From Solea solea (taxonomy: Eukaryota > Chordata > Actinopteri > Pleuronectiformes > Soleidae), in the NCBI RefSeq assembly GCF_958295425.1, contig NC_081143.1, positions 25,998,586 to 26,062,585 on the forward strand: DNA of 64,000 nt, read 5' to 3'. The notes below the pieces were generated by a model, which did no database searches, was not told the origin of the DNA, and worked only from the letters and a program-made list of their open reading frames with translations. Positions 33,491 to 45,972 of this stretch are shown here, piece by piece (within the stretch, counting starts at the first letter, position 1; every line of letters starts with the position of its first letter). The translations under genes and the position numbers were made by a program.

Positions 33491-35209
33491 TTGGGCTACA
33501 TAGATAAAATGGACTTGACTGAGGTTGTACGAGTTTTCATGTGTCCATCTCCATGACCCAGAATGAGGATACAGTCTGGTGTTCACTTCTCAAGTCTCCT
33601 TGGAAATGTGCATCTCCGTTTTCTTTTCAAAGCTGAAGCAACTTCAAGTGCACAGTCAGGACTTTCTTTCATGATTTTCTGTATAAGAAGAAGAACTCGT
33701 TCAAAAACGCATTGTGTCCTCCAATCCAATGTCCTTCTCTGGGGTTTGACTTTGAGATCTTTTGTAAGCCGCTGTGCCTTTGATTTATTTAGGACATGAA
33801 CTGTGGACTTGCAAAGAACGTTATCAACAAAAAAAATGAAACAAGGATGAATATTTTAGCTTTTTTCCCCAGACAGTCTGTCAAAGTGATTGTTGTATAT
33901 AATACAAATGGAAGTCATTTATTAGCACATTTCAGCTGTTGACAGCTGCTGTGCAACTCTATAAATCAAACATACTGTATATTCAGCACACAGATTACAG
34001 CAACATGATGAAATCTCTGGACTTCCGTTCATATTTCTTGTTTTTGTCTGTTCATTGCCAGAGATCCGTCTCCAGTTTACAATGATGGATTACCACACAG
34101 GTGGTGTGGGCACAAGCTCAGGGCCCTGGCCCCGTCACTCAAGGCAATTGAATTGGACTCTGTCAAACAGTAGGACTGTGACGACTTGAACTTTCTTTTA
34201 AACCAGTGGAAAGACAAAGAATGCTTTAGGTGCAGATATTTTTCTCTGCACAATTTTGTGTTTGCACTACAACAAGTCCCGCACACTCAGACCGTCAGAG
34301 TTCACTGCGTGGTTAAAAATCCACAGCGATCGAACACTATATATCGCAGGACTTGACAGAATGTGCTCCCTCCGTTGCTTGTCCCTGGGTGTTTTGGTAT
34401 CCCGGCAACAACTGTCTACAGTTTTGATTCATACTGTTGCGTGACAGGATTGTGTAACGTCAGAAGTACAGAGGTACAAAATGGCAGTAATTGAAGACGA
34501 GGAAATACTGAAGATGTGGAAATTTCAAAGTGATCAAATGCTTTGTTGTTGGAAGATTACCCGAGGGCACACAAAAAGAATTTCAGATTGCCAATTGTGT
34601 TTTTTTTTTGTTTTTTTTTGTCCAAATCCAACCAAAGCCTGTCAGTTTAAGTTTGTTTACACTGCCTGTGACACGCAACGGTCACTGCTCGTTTTTCCTG
34701 TTTACATACAGTACATGCAATGTCATTTACTACCAATATGCTCACAGATATGAATCTTAAACACATAGCAAACCAGCTACTGTTTCAAACCATGACTATC
34801 GTGCATACTCTGCTGTGCTGCATTTCCCAAACCTTTCGTATGCGGACCCACTTTTAAAAAATGGCATTTTATCTCATCCCAATTTACAAGACCAAACGTA
34901 TGCATGCTCTTTACCACACTTCCTGTAAGACCTAATGTTATTTTTAATCAGGCAGAGTTTGTGAGAAACACACCACATCCAAACAACAGCATATTTGGAA
35001 CGTACTGCAATTTATTATACACCTGATATTGATTTTATTTTTCCTTCTCACGTTATATTGTATCATTTTCACATATTGCACATTTTCCTGTGTCTCACAG
35101 TTTATTTGCCTTGTGTCAGAAATAAATGGAGACAAGATATTCATTGTACGGCAAATTCCTCACAACACCGGTTACATCAACATACTGTATGTATGTAGTA
35201 CTTGGTCAG
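33491..35209. other. gene-free stretch
   Basis: T-rich runs near 34600. No gene or element recognised. Confidence 0.5.
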
Positions 35210-35382
35210 TGGGCCATTTTGAAAGGGAAAGGTGTTACTGATGACAGCGCTGATGGCTTTATTCGGTCCATTCAGTGAACCGGCATGCACCCTGCAACTC
35301 GATGTCAGCCAGTCATTCATTTGATTGTTTACTTGTGAATGCTGAGTCAGCATTCCCGCCGCTGTCTTGTCAAAATGGCCCA
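35210..35382. repeat. 173-bp segment bounded by 13-bp inverted repeats
   Basis: TGGGCCATTTTGA at 35210-35222 and its exact reverse complement at 35370-35382. It may be a small MITE, but no clear target-site duplication was seen. It contains the Maf-type palindrome described separately. Confidence 0.5.
35340..35352. promoter_or_regulatory. perfect Maf recognition element (T-MARE)
   Basis: TGCTGAGTCAGCA matches the 13-bp palindromic T-MARE consensus bound by large Maf and bZIP heterodimers, with an AP-1 core TGAGTCA. The palindrome extends to 19 nt (35337-35355). Binding is inference. Confidence 0.4.
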
Positions 35383-36376
35383 TTAATCTGAATCAAATGT
35401 GTATCTGGCTGTTTCGAAACAGGAAAGAGCTTTGCCGCGCTGCTGCTTGCATTCGGTGTGTACTGAAATGGAAAAAAATAAAAATAAAAATAAAATAAAA
35501 ACACAATTGATTTCTTGTCCATCTGCACATACCTCCCGTGACCCCTTTTGTTTCAGCGATATGTGACACAGCAGAACCATTGTACTGAGTCATGGTGCAA
35601 TCACAACATTTTGTTGTTTCCTACAACATTTTGGGCTGTTAAATAATTTTTTTTTTTTTCCCTTTTACAGGTATTGGAATTTAGTGCTTTCACATCACGC
35701 AAATAGACGTACAGGGAAGTGGGCGATTGGCACAGTTTAGGAGTAAAAAATTGATAAATGTACCCAGACGTAGAAGGTAATTGTGTAAAAGTGGACAAGC
35801 CTTGATTTACACATTCATAACCTGAAGCTGGTAGGAGATTGTGCATCAGTGTTGACTGGTGATGTGCATAGAAACACGAGATAAGAGCCGCTGTGCTGCT
35901 GGAGTCAAGGTTCCAATGTGTTAATGTGACATTTGACTAGAGGCGGTGCACGTTGGCCGCTGAGGTACGGAGACTCTCCGAGCTCTGCTGTTTTAGTGAT
36001 TGCGAGCCGGCCCTCGTGCCAGAAGAGAAGCTGAAGTGGAATTCATTTGGAAAGCGAAGAGATAGAGAGGCGCAACCGCTCTAGGTTTTAAAAAGCCACG
36101 CCAAATTCAAAAACAACTGACTCTCAGGTGAGACTGAAAGCGTAAAAATTAAGATTCCGTTTTCATCGTTAATGAGAGGGATAAAAAAACAACAGACTGG
36201 CTGCAGACACTACGGGAAATTAGAGTATTGACGAAGCAAGGACAAAACTTTGTGCAAAGTAGATTTGATGCATTTGATTATTTTACCCGTGAAGATGAAC
36301 GTTCATATGTGAGTGGAAGACTGGAATAAATACAGCTGAAAAAATCCCTGTGTTTAAACTTTAAAAGGTTTTTTGG

Positions 36377-36656
36377 TAACACTTTATATTAGGGAACACA
36401 TATTCGACATGAACTAGGTGCTCACTAACATGCATATAAGTAGCATACCAGACCTTTATTAGTAATTATTAAGCACGTATTAACACCTTAATCAGGAAAA
36501 ATCTTAATTCATGTCGTAATAGAGCTAGAATAAGATTATATAGAATAAGGTGTTAATATGTGCTTAATAATTACTAATAAATAAAGGGCTAGTGTGCTAT
36601 TTATGCATGTTAGTGAGCACCTATAGTGAATATGTGTTCCCTAATCTAAAGTGTTA
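36377..36656. mobile_element. palindromic MITE, 280 bp
   Basis: The left arm begins TAACACTTTATATTAGGGAA and the right arm, reverse complemented, begins TAACACTTTAGATTAGGGAA. Both continue with ACACATATTC, GTGCTCACTAACATGCAT and AGTAATTATTAAGCAC, so the arms are similar for about 115 bp around a short centre. I recognise the CACTTTA..TTAGGGAACACATATTC ends from a family common in teleosts. No coding sequence inside, so any movement would need a transposase from elsewhere. Confidence 0.85.
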
Positions 36657-39600
36657 CTGATGTGATGAGTCACCGTCACGATTAGACTGTACACATTGTT
36701 ATTCTGTATGAAGGCGATATTGTATTGTACATGCTTGTATTTTAATGCAGGGTGTTTAATATGGCACAACACAACAGTTGCACTGAGGTACATGGGTCTA
36801 AACCAGCATCTTGCTACTGCTTTAATGAAGTTTGACAACATGCATCGTCGTGTAAGGGTCTCTATGGACAGAACTGTCAACATAGTGCAGCAGAAGAGCA
36901 TCTAACAAAAGTTGGACCACTAGACAAATCATATAGCAGGTGCTATTTCATCCTCTCTGTGATGTAATGACTTGTCCGAATGAGGATTGAACCAAAAGCA
37001 GAGTATACTGTATGATACTGACTGTCTCGTGTGTCGTTGACGCAGCTCCACAAACCTTGGTCTGCCATGATAATGGAAAATGATGGAAAATGATCAGTTG
37101 TCAGATCAGATTTTCGGTCACACAATTGTTCTGACTTGCAAACTCCTCTTAGTTCATTTTCGGTCACCTCACTTTGCCAATTCTTTATTCCTCCGTTCTT
37201 TTCCATTGCACCCCACTGTTCCTCAAAAATTTACTGTCCCTCCTTTTTTTTAATAGTTCTCCAAAGCATCTTTCATCTTGGCCTAAAGACTACATCACAT
37301 CCTTCTTCTACAGCTCCCATAATTACCCCCTGTCTGCACTCTAAAATTCATTCCATTTCTTTGATTTCCCCAAAGTTTCCAAAAATGCCACCCTTTTCAT
37401 CTCGGCCTCAAATGAGGCGGTGGTGCTACCTCACTTTCTCCGCTCCTCAGCGTCTCCCTTGGTCCTCACATGTTCACCCTTATGATTCACAACTCCCTCT
37501 CGTCTTTCTTTCCTCACTTCACCGCCCCAGGTTTTGTGACACCTGCTTTGGTCTGCTCTCTCATCCCATATGGCCATCAATTTCCAAACTCTGTCACTCA
37601 GCAGCTACACCGACCCCTTTAATGTTTGCCATTCTTGTCCATGATATGCTTTGGACACTTTATGTGAAATCAATCATCAAATACTCGTCCACTGTGTCCA
37701 CACAGATTCCTGGACACATCATACACTAATGCCACTGGGCTGCCTGTGACACGACGCATGCTAAAGTGAAGTGGAGCTCTCCTGCGTTCCCTTTTCTCGC
37801 AAGTATGTCAAGATGAAAGGCTGAAGCCTTGTTAGTGGGGCAGCGAAGGGGCAGCAGCAGCAGCAGCAGCAGCAGTCTGCTGACTAGCCTCAACTGGGGC
37901 AAGAGAGACATGAAGGTTCCCTGAATCGACTTGGAACAAGAGAACTTTCAGAAACAGAACTTTATCAGAGAAATTTGCTGCTTTCTGAGTCATCCAGAGG
38001 TCACGGCTGTCAGACACATAGTTGCCTCAATTCTTAGGCAAAAAACATTGTGCTACCAGCAGGTATACAGTAGCTGATAAGGTACAGCAGACAGTGTCAC
38101 AAGATTCCCGCGACTTCACTTTATCGTATAGGAGACGGATGTTTGGAGCAGAAGTTGCATTGGGTTCCATTCATTACTTGGAAAAAAAAAAGTATTATAT
38201 ATACATATATACTGTAATACATATATAAATAATAAATTAATCTGGAAATAATGAGGTTATAGTGCACTTAGCAACTTCCTAAAAACAAAAATTAAATGTT
38301 AATTCACCATAAAAAAGTTGAAGGAGTAATTAAATATAATCAGATTGTTAAATAACAGCAAAAATGGCAAAAATGGCAAAAACAAACTGTAGAACATGTA
38401 GCCTATGTGTGTACCGAAGTGTTATGAAAGCCAGTCAATAAGATCAATAACAGCTGCCTCTGCTTCACCTTGCTGATCAAATTAAAAATGTACATTTTTT
38501 ATTAGACATTTATTCTGTTTCAGTAAACACTACTTTTTTTGTTAAAGAAAGATTTGAACTTGCACAATGCAAGACAAACGTACTTTTATTTGCCTAAGTC
38601 AACACAAATGATCATGGTGCCAAACTTGCATCTATAACACAAGGTAAACATTAACTTTCTGAACGCCCCTTAATATCCTTAAGTCAGAATCATGGCTGTG
38701 TACCCTATTCATTACAGAAGATGTTGTTGTACTGTTGTGTTGGATAAAACTCTCCGTCCCAAGAGAAAAGCTGAACATCTGGCTGTGTATCCAGTGACGG
38801 GGGTTCGACATGCTACTCTAGGCCGAGCAGATTTGGAGGGCCACACATGCGTCCAACATGAATCCCAGCATGGAGCAACTTAAAACGGCAGCTTTACAAC
38901 ATTTCCCTGGAGACAGTAAGCTTGTCTTCTGTCAGTGGCAGACGTCCTGCAGGCTGCTGTCCAGGGTTGTTGATGGTGCCTGCGAGGCTCAGTCTGCACA
39001 CTTGGTTTTTGGGGGCTGACGACTAAGAGTTGTTGCTTTGCTTTGTTTTGTTTTGTTCCTGAATGTCACTCCAGCTCTTAAGATGTGACATGAGGAAAAT
39101 GAGCACCTTCTGTTGCTGGTGTGATTCAGCGCCGTTGGAAATGTCTAATTATACTATCTCAAAGTGAGCTTGGACGACAGTGTCGACATCATCTGCAATA
39201 CATGAAACAAACACACAACAAAACTGGTTGTGAAGACAGGTGGAACTCTTTCTGTCAAGAGAGAGTCACAAAGTTTCGCCGAACGACCGCAGTGCGAGTG
39301 TCGATGCATTTGAAAAACAACGGGACTTTAAGAATAATTTTGCCGTATAATTGATCATATACATTAATTCATGTCATGAGTGTATTTGAAAGACCCAAAG
39401 TGAGGAACAGGCTTATAATATAAAATAAAAACATGACATGTATAAAAAAAAAGACGCTTATCAACTACAAAATATTAGAAAAGAAACCCAGCCAATTAAA
39501 GGCAGTAACATAGGAGCAGGTGCAGTTACTTAGTAATAATAATCAGTAAATCTCAGTTTAATCTTCAGGTTGTTATATTGTTACAGTGATTGAGAAGTTA

Positions 39601-40234
39601 TGCCCACCTAATTACTGGCAAATTATTATTATATTTGCCTGAAAATCAAAAAAATAATCTTGGCAAGCAAGTTTTGTATAATAATCAAATTTTAATGGGG
39701 GGAATTTGTTTTAATAAGACACTACAGCTTACTTTAGGCATTGATTAGCAGTAACAAGCTGAAACAATGTTTTCTAACTCCTCCTGGTTTGTGTGTTCAC
39801 TACATACAGTATATTACGTATGTGTAAAATACAGAAGTAAAAATTGATGTGTGTATGTGTGTGTGCACTGGATTCAATATATTTATGTTTATTTGACACA
39901 GACGATGCATATTGATGAACTTTATTTGAAATTTACATTTCAAAAGATGTGTGTGTGTGTGTGTGCATTTGTGTGGATACTTGAATTAATGTATTCACTG
40001 TGTTTTTGTTTAGTATGATAAAACAAGGACGGTCGTGTGCATGATTTAAGCCTGATTATATCCATTTTACATCATTATACAGCACTGGATACTCTCTGAA
40101 TAAAGCAACCATTCAAATGTCAGAGCACTGGGGGGATGTTTTTTTTTTTACCACTGATCTGATTACTGGAAATCACTGCACTGCAAAGAACTGTTGAGTG
40201 GGCAACACACAAGCCAGATCCAGAAGTGATAGAA
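36657..40234. other. gene-free stretch
   Basis: Contains a pyrimidine-rich region at about 37140-37560, a (CAG)8 run at 37852-37875 and short TG runs near 39950. The 197-residue plus-strand frame in the pyrimidine-rich part has no recognisable domain and is treated as chance. Confidence 0.5.
37852..37875. repeat. (CAG)8 microsatellite
   Basis: Eight perfect CAG units. Confidence 0.95.
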
Positions 40235-40313
40235 TATATACAGTATATATATATATATATATAGATATAGATATATGTATATATATATCTCTCTCTATAT
40301 ATATATATATATA
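40235..40313. repeat. compound (TA)n/(TC)n microsatellite
   Basis: TA runs interrupted by GATA and by a short (CT)4 block. Confidence 0.95.
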
Positions 40314-40319
40314 AAAAAT

Positions 40320-40501
40320 GTCAGATTTAATATGAGATTAAAGTTTAATCTCAAATCTAATCTTTAATCTCAGAATTCTGACTTTAATCTCAGTATTCTG
40401 TTTTTTTTTCGTGCCACTTTAATCTCAGACATTAAGATCAGAATTGATGCTGTTTTATTTATTTTTTCTTTCTTTATTTTTTTTTTTATACATGTGGCAC
40501 G
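40320..40501. repeat. TTTAATCTCAGAATTCTGAC-type repeat with inverted ends
   Basis: Several copies of TTTAATCTCAG, a 21-nt palindrome at 40333-40353, and CGTGCCAC (40410-40417) facing GTGGCACG (40494-40501). Resembles a degenerate teleost low-complexity repeat. Confidence 0.6.
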
Positions 40502-42115
40502 AATACTCTACCGTAATACGGTGATTAAAGGTGGATTAAACGTGTAGAACTTCTCAGTCTCTGTATGTCCGCATGCCGTGAACATGAGAGGTTCTTGTGA
40601 TCTTCCAGGAAATGAGGAAATAATTCATGTCATACTACAGCTGACTGCATATTACAGCGAGCTGTTTAAAGTGCAATACTCTCCCCCGCTGTGAGAGAGA
40701 GTTTTGATTGCTTCGCATATCTGAATCTTAAATGTGTTTCCTCCTCTGGTTTTCCTGGGGTGACGCTTTGATGATGGAGTTGTCATTTATTTTGCAGGTT
40801 TTTTTTATTATATTCTCAAACAAATGTCATGAAAAAAACAAATGGTGGGACTAATAATGGATTTATCTCTATGGAAAATAATGGTCTGCTGCAGCTCAGT
40901 ATTCAGCGGTTGCCTGTGCCACAGAGTACGATTTTTGAATAAGAGTTACTTTTGGATCATCATCTTCCTTCATTAGCTGTGAAGACAAAGTGAAAGGGTT
41001 TTTCCTCCTCAGCTCATTAAATCGGGTAAAAACGTGATATGGGATTTGAAAGCGGAGTCACATGTACATGAAAATCTGCTGCTATGAAATCAGTATAAAT
41101 ATTGCATTTTTAAGAATAAACAATACAGAAAAACTGCACATCCTTCTTTTTTTCCCTTTATTTCAGGGTTAAAGGAACGAAAGGAAGAAAACTATTGTTG
41201 TTTTTGTTGTTAATTGGTTAAAAATGCCAAACCACAGTTATATTACTTTGTATAATGAGTTTAATAATGACAACTCTGCAATCATTGCCAGTTTTTCCTA
41301 ACATTTTTTGCCGAAATATAGTATCTGTATCACAAATATTATCATCCTTGCTAATATGGGTACTCCAATAAATCCTTAAATCAATAAATGTGCTAAATGT
41401 GGTCACATGAGCACCAGGGTTTTTTGGGATCTCGATAATAAACATCCCTAAAATTGCATAATTTAATATAGTGCATCAACATAAATGTTCTTAACCCTTA
41501 GTGCTCACATGGCACAGATCTGTGGCGCAGGTAATTTGCCGTGGGAATAATACATGACTCCCTATATGGACATCCTAGGTGTGTGTATGTGATTTTCAGT
41601 CTTCTTATGTGTTGTTGAGTCAAAGTTATGATTCATTTTATATCGCATTTTTAGTAGTGATATAAAGTAGCGACAATTGTGCAGAAGTCACAAGAATAGA
41701 CTGTTTTTATTTTATTTCATTGTTCATAAAAATGAGCTGTGATGTAAGAACTTTAAGAACTGTGACGTCTTTATAAATTTCGCAAATTCAATCCGATTTC
41801 AAATATTTTGAGTACTTTTTGCTCAGGTGTGTTTATAGAGTTGGTGAAAATGAAAACTTTATTCTCATCAGGTTGCCTAGGTTGTATAAGACACTCTATA
41901 ATTGCACTCTACAATTTGTTATAGCCCCTATACATTTTAACATAGTAATGGGAAAAAAAAGCAGCATAAATGCTCTGAATTTGTAAGGGTGATTAACCTA
42001 TAGCACTGTAGCAGGATTTTGAATGTAAAGTGCATCATAAATAAAAGATAATATCATTAATTATTATAATGCAATGGTTCAGTATTGTATGGAGCATCAG
42101 TGCATCCATCCTTAT
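40502..42115. other. gene-free stretch
   Basis: AT-rich, nothing recognised. Confidence 0.5.
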
Positions 42116-42313
42116 TATGGAGGACCAAAAGAGACAAAATTAAATAAATAAATACACCATTAAATCATTCATTAAATGTGTCATTAAATAATGAAATGTG
42201 TCATTAAATACATTTAATTAATTAAAGACACATTTCATTATTTAATGACACATTTAATGAATGATTTAATGGTGTATTTATTTATTTAATTTTGTCCCTT
42301 TTGGTCCTCCATA
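42116..42313. mobile_element. near-perfect hairpin element (87-bp arms, 24-bp loop)
   Basis: Arms 42116-42202 and 42227-42313 are reverse complements with a single mismatch (AAAAGAGAC versus AAAAGGGAC). The outer ends read TATGGAGGACCAAAA, compatible with a TA target duplication next to TGGAGGACC. The interior is AT-rich and non-coding. It looks like a MITE or foldback element. Superfamily unknown. Confidence 0.85.
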
Positions 42314-43712
42314 CCTTATTCATATCTGCCCCTTTGTATGTTTTCAAACAATCTTGCAATAAAGGCGGCCGGTGTGTGCACCTGTAAATTCAATATCCAC
42401 TCATGACACGAGGAGAAGCTTTGGTTTTCCGGTGTTACAGACAAACGGCAATCAGGAGCTAGGTTGTGGCAGAGCTGAGAAGCCATTGTCCTCTCGCTGG
42501 ATGCTCTTTGTGTTCGAGGGTTGGCTCTTGCACCGAACCGTCGCGACCGCGGGGATGATTGACCGCCTGTGTGTGTACGACAGACTGAGACATTAGCGGA
42601 ATCGCAGACGATCTTGTGTTTCTGTTCAAATCAATATAAAACATGTGTAAGCAAATACTGTTACACACACACACACAGACACACACGTACACTAACACGC
42701 ACTCAAATCCCCCCTGAGCTCTGAAATTTAATCTGGAACATTCACAAGTTCAAAATCCAATCAACTGAGCAGGAAATCTACCGTCCGGAGCAACTAGTGG
42801 ACAACACTTCAAAGTGCAATTCTTATATTTATAAAATAATCATTAGAGTGTGTCAATGGGGCTGGTTCATCATTTATCTGGTGAGCTAAACGCTGCAAGA
42901 AAGCGGTGTCCTGAGACGGGATCGGTTACACAAGTGAAATCAGACGATGGGGGAATTAAAATCAGCTGCGGATAAATTACTGTGACACAATAATTAACGG
43001 GGAAAACTGCACTGTCAGCGGTCGTGGACGGATTTGTTTGCAGGACCTTATACAGTTCTTTGTATCAGCTGATGATACAAGTGAGGCTGTTATATGCAGC
43101 TGTCATACGAGAGGAGAGAAAGCCCATAATGAGCAGCTTATCAATAATCCAAGCGCTACCCAGGAATACAGAGGGGCCGCTGAATATTCATGCAAGCATA
43201 ATGAATATTCTCAGGGCGATAAACGCAGAGAGAGGCTCAAGTGACGTTCATTAGCAGGTGCTGGAATCACAACTACGCCGTGGAACTGAGAAGAGAGAAT
43301 ACAGATGTGATGGTAACACACAGTAGTGTGCAACAAGTACGATTAGTTGAGTAGTTTTGACAGTCCCTATTTGAATCAATTCATTCAGGCAGAGTATGCA
43401 AGACATAAGGAAAAAAGGATTATCAACAAACTCCAACAGCTCCCTTTGACAAAGACTGGTTCACCACACAGACAACATTCAGAAGAGTAAACGAACTGAA
43501 CTGGACAACAACACAGGAGAGCCAACTCCTCCATCCAGGACACAGACGTACACATTGTGGACAGAGAAGACAGTTAGTTTGAAAGAGGGCGAAAAGGAAG
43601 CCCTCGATGTCAACATTGAGAAGTCATCGCTCAACAGAGGAGGAGATCTGTGACATCACCGATCTCCATCACATCCCTTACGATGCTGTTCCTTTATCGC
43701 TTCCCGGGAGAC
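42314..43712. other. gene-free stretch with regulatory-looking sequence at 42840-43250
   Basis: Low in simple repeats, contains TAATTA-type cores and the 29-nt palindrome GAATATTCAT...ATGAATATTC at 43182-43210. No coding similarity recognised. A short (CA)n lies at 42664-42690. Confidence 0.4.
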
Positions 43713-43715
43713 TTA

Positions 43716-44144
43716 TGCCACTTTTCCACAGTTCCAGCACGACTCGCCTCGGCACAACAAACGAACAATGCCCGACACTTAAAAATCAGTTAAAAAGACT
43801 TAAAAATACTGAAAACATGTGTTAATCTCCAACATTTATCAAAGCAAATGTCTAAAATGCCAATATTTAACAGAGGTGTCTGGTGTATTTAGCGACCGCA
43901 CTGCTGAAAACCGGAAGTACTGAACAAATCTGATTCTAATGATTCAGTTACACCGAAAACAACTGCTTTACAAGTTACTATGTGTTGTGTAGAAAATGAT
44001 GTCTCAACAGTTTCATGCAGCCGTGCTATGATGACTCCGCCCACGTAGAGGAGGTACTATGGCAATAGCAAATGATACCAAACAGATTCAAGTCGAGCCG
44101 TGCCGTGCCGAGTCGGGCTGGAACTGTAGAGCGGAAAAGCGCCA
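43716..44144. mobile_element. PIF/Harbinger-like MITE with TTA target duplications
   Basis: The left end TGCCACTTTTCCACAGTTCC and the reverse complement of the right end TGGCGCTTTTCCGCTCTACA, followed by GTTCCAGC(A/C)CGACTCG on both, form imperfect terminal inverted repeats of about 45 bp. TTA flanks both sides (43713-43715 and 44145-44147), the usual PIF/Harbinger target duplication. No transposase inside. Confidence 0.8.
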
Positions 44145-44147
44145 TTA

Positions 44148-45933
44148 ACTACGCGTCTAATTAAGCCTCATGTGACCTCAGGTAACTTAAACACGAGCCC
44201 CTGTTGATTCTATTTAATTGTATTTAATCTTTAAATAAGATTAGGCCCATATTGTAATGAGATAAAGACACAGGCTTCTGTTGTACTGTATATATGGATC
44301 ATAGGTTACATATGAATTTTTCAGTCGAAAACATTTAATCATAGAAAATTATTGATTTTTCAAATTTTAAGAGAGTCATTAACCTTTTTTTTTTTATTTA
44401 CTGAAGGAGCTGTTGTGTAATTTAGCTGCACTCTCATGTAACTTACGTTTCTCTTTCACCCTCACTCTGAGACTGGCCTTGTACAGCTTCATTTAAAACT
44501 AAGTAACGCATGTCACTTTGGTGGAAATCCCACATGTTGGTCGCAATTAACGTCTCAACGCTTGACTTGCCAGGGTTGTCTCTGTCAAACCAAAGAAATG
44601 GAAAGAGAGGGAGCGCATCGGGCGAGAAGATGCTGAAGAAAGAGAGTAGAAACAAGTAATGAAATTGCTGCCATTTATAAACGACTTAAGTGAAGTGCAA
44701 GACAGAGATTCGTCTCAGGGACAGATAATGAAAGAAGAGAAAATGAGTTTAAGAGAGAAATCGGTGAAACACATCTAATGATAGCGAAAAGAAGAAGTTG
44801 ATAAAAGAAGCAAACGTCGAGATTCATTTCCCAGAAAACAGAAGAAGGAAAAATTCAATGAATCATGTACATGGGTACAACATGTTCAGATTGTTCAACC
44901 TTTTCTTGAAAGCAAATAAAACGATATTGAAGTATCTTCCTCCATCTATGGGCTCATCTTTAATGACAAATCTGATTCGGGTGAGTGTGACATACACGTG
45001 GGAAAGCCGTGGACAGGAGAGATGACGGGGGAGCAGGGGGAATACTATCCCCCCCCAGCCAAGGTCTCAGGCTCTGGGTTCGGTGCGTGGAGGTGCTCCC
45101 CCGTCTCATTATTGGGCAAAGATGGACGAGGTAGGCTGACAGAGAGGGAACGGGGTTTTGACGTTCAGTGTCAATTGGATTTGGTAAAGTTAAGGAGAAG
45201 AGGGCAGATGTGGAGAACATGCTTATGGTTTCCCAAGACACTGAGATGATAGGATGTAAGGAAGATAGAGCGTGACTGAGACAGAGAATAGATTCATCCG
45301 TCCCCTTGATTTCCTTTCCCTCGGTCCCTCTAACCTGGTGTGCCTAACCTTTTTAATAAGTGAATAAATGTCCAAACACATTTATTCATACTACAAGTTT
45401 TATTTTGGTAGGCTGATTTTGGTTTATAGGTGGAACTATTGCATCACTTTTTTTCAGTTGCTCTGAGGGCCTACCACAGGCTAAAGAAATACAGATTGGG
45501 ATTAGGTTCACTGGAGATTAAAACATTCTTTTTCCAGAGATTGCTGTTGACATTATACTGAAAGCTCAAGGGACATTGTCTGGGTCAGATGTCCTCACAA
45601 CCACAGGAGAATCTCTGGAGGATCCAGGCCAGGGTCGGTGACTGGCTTGAGCATCCAGGAGTGAGGACACTCAGTTGTGAGTTTCTCCTGCTGTGTTCTC
45701 ACGTAGTCCCAGAAAATGTAAACATTGACTTTTTGACATTTGTATTTGACGATTAGATAACTACAGTCTGACTGTTTAAAAAAAAGAAGAAGAAACAGAA
45801 AAAAAGGTTCCTTGTGTCATTTAATTGAAAACAATTCAAGGTTACAACTGTCACTGAAACACAGTCAAGTCACACAAAGTGGCTGAAACAGCCAGTCTCT
45901 GTGAGTCTTGTGAAGGAGTTAGCTGTGTGTTCT

Positions 45934-45972
<39 letters not shown>

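Noticed and set aside
37136..37729. 197-residue plus-strand open frame
   Set aside because: It lies in C+T-rich DNA, which lowers stop frequency. The product is Ser/Pro/Phe-rich with no recognisable domain, and there are no splice or family signals.
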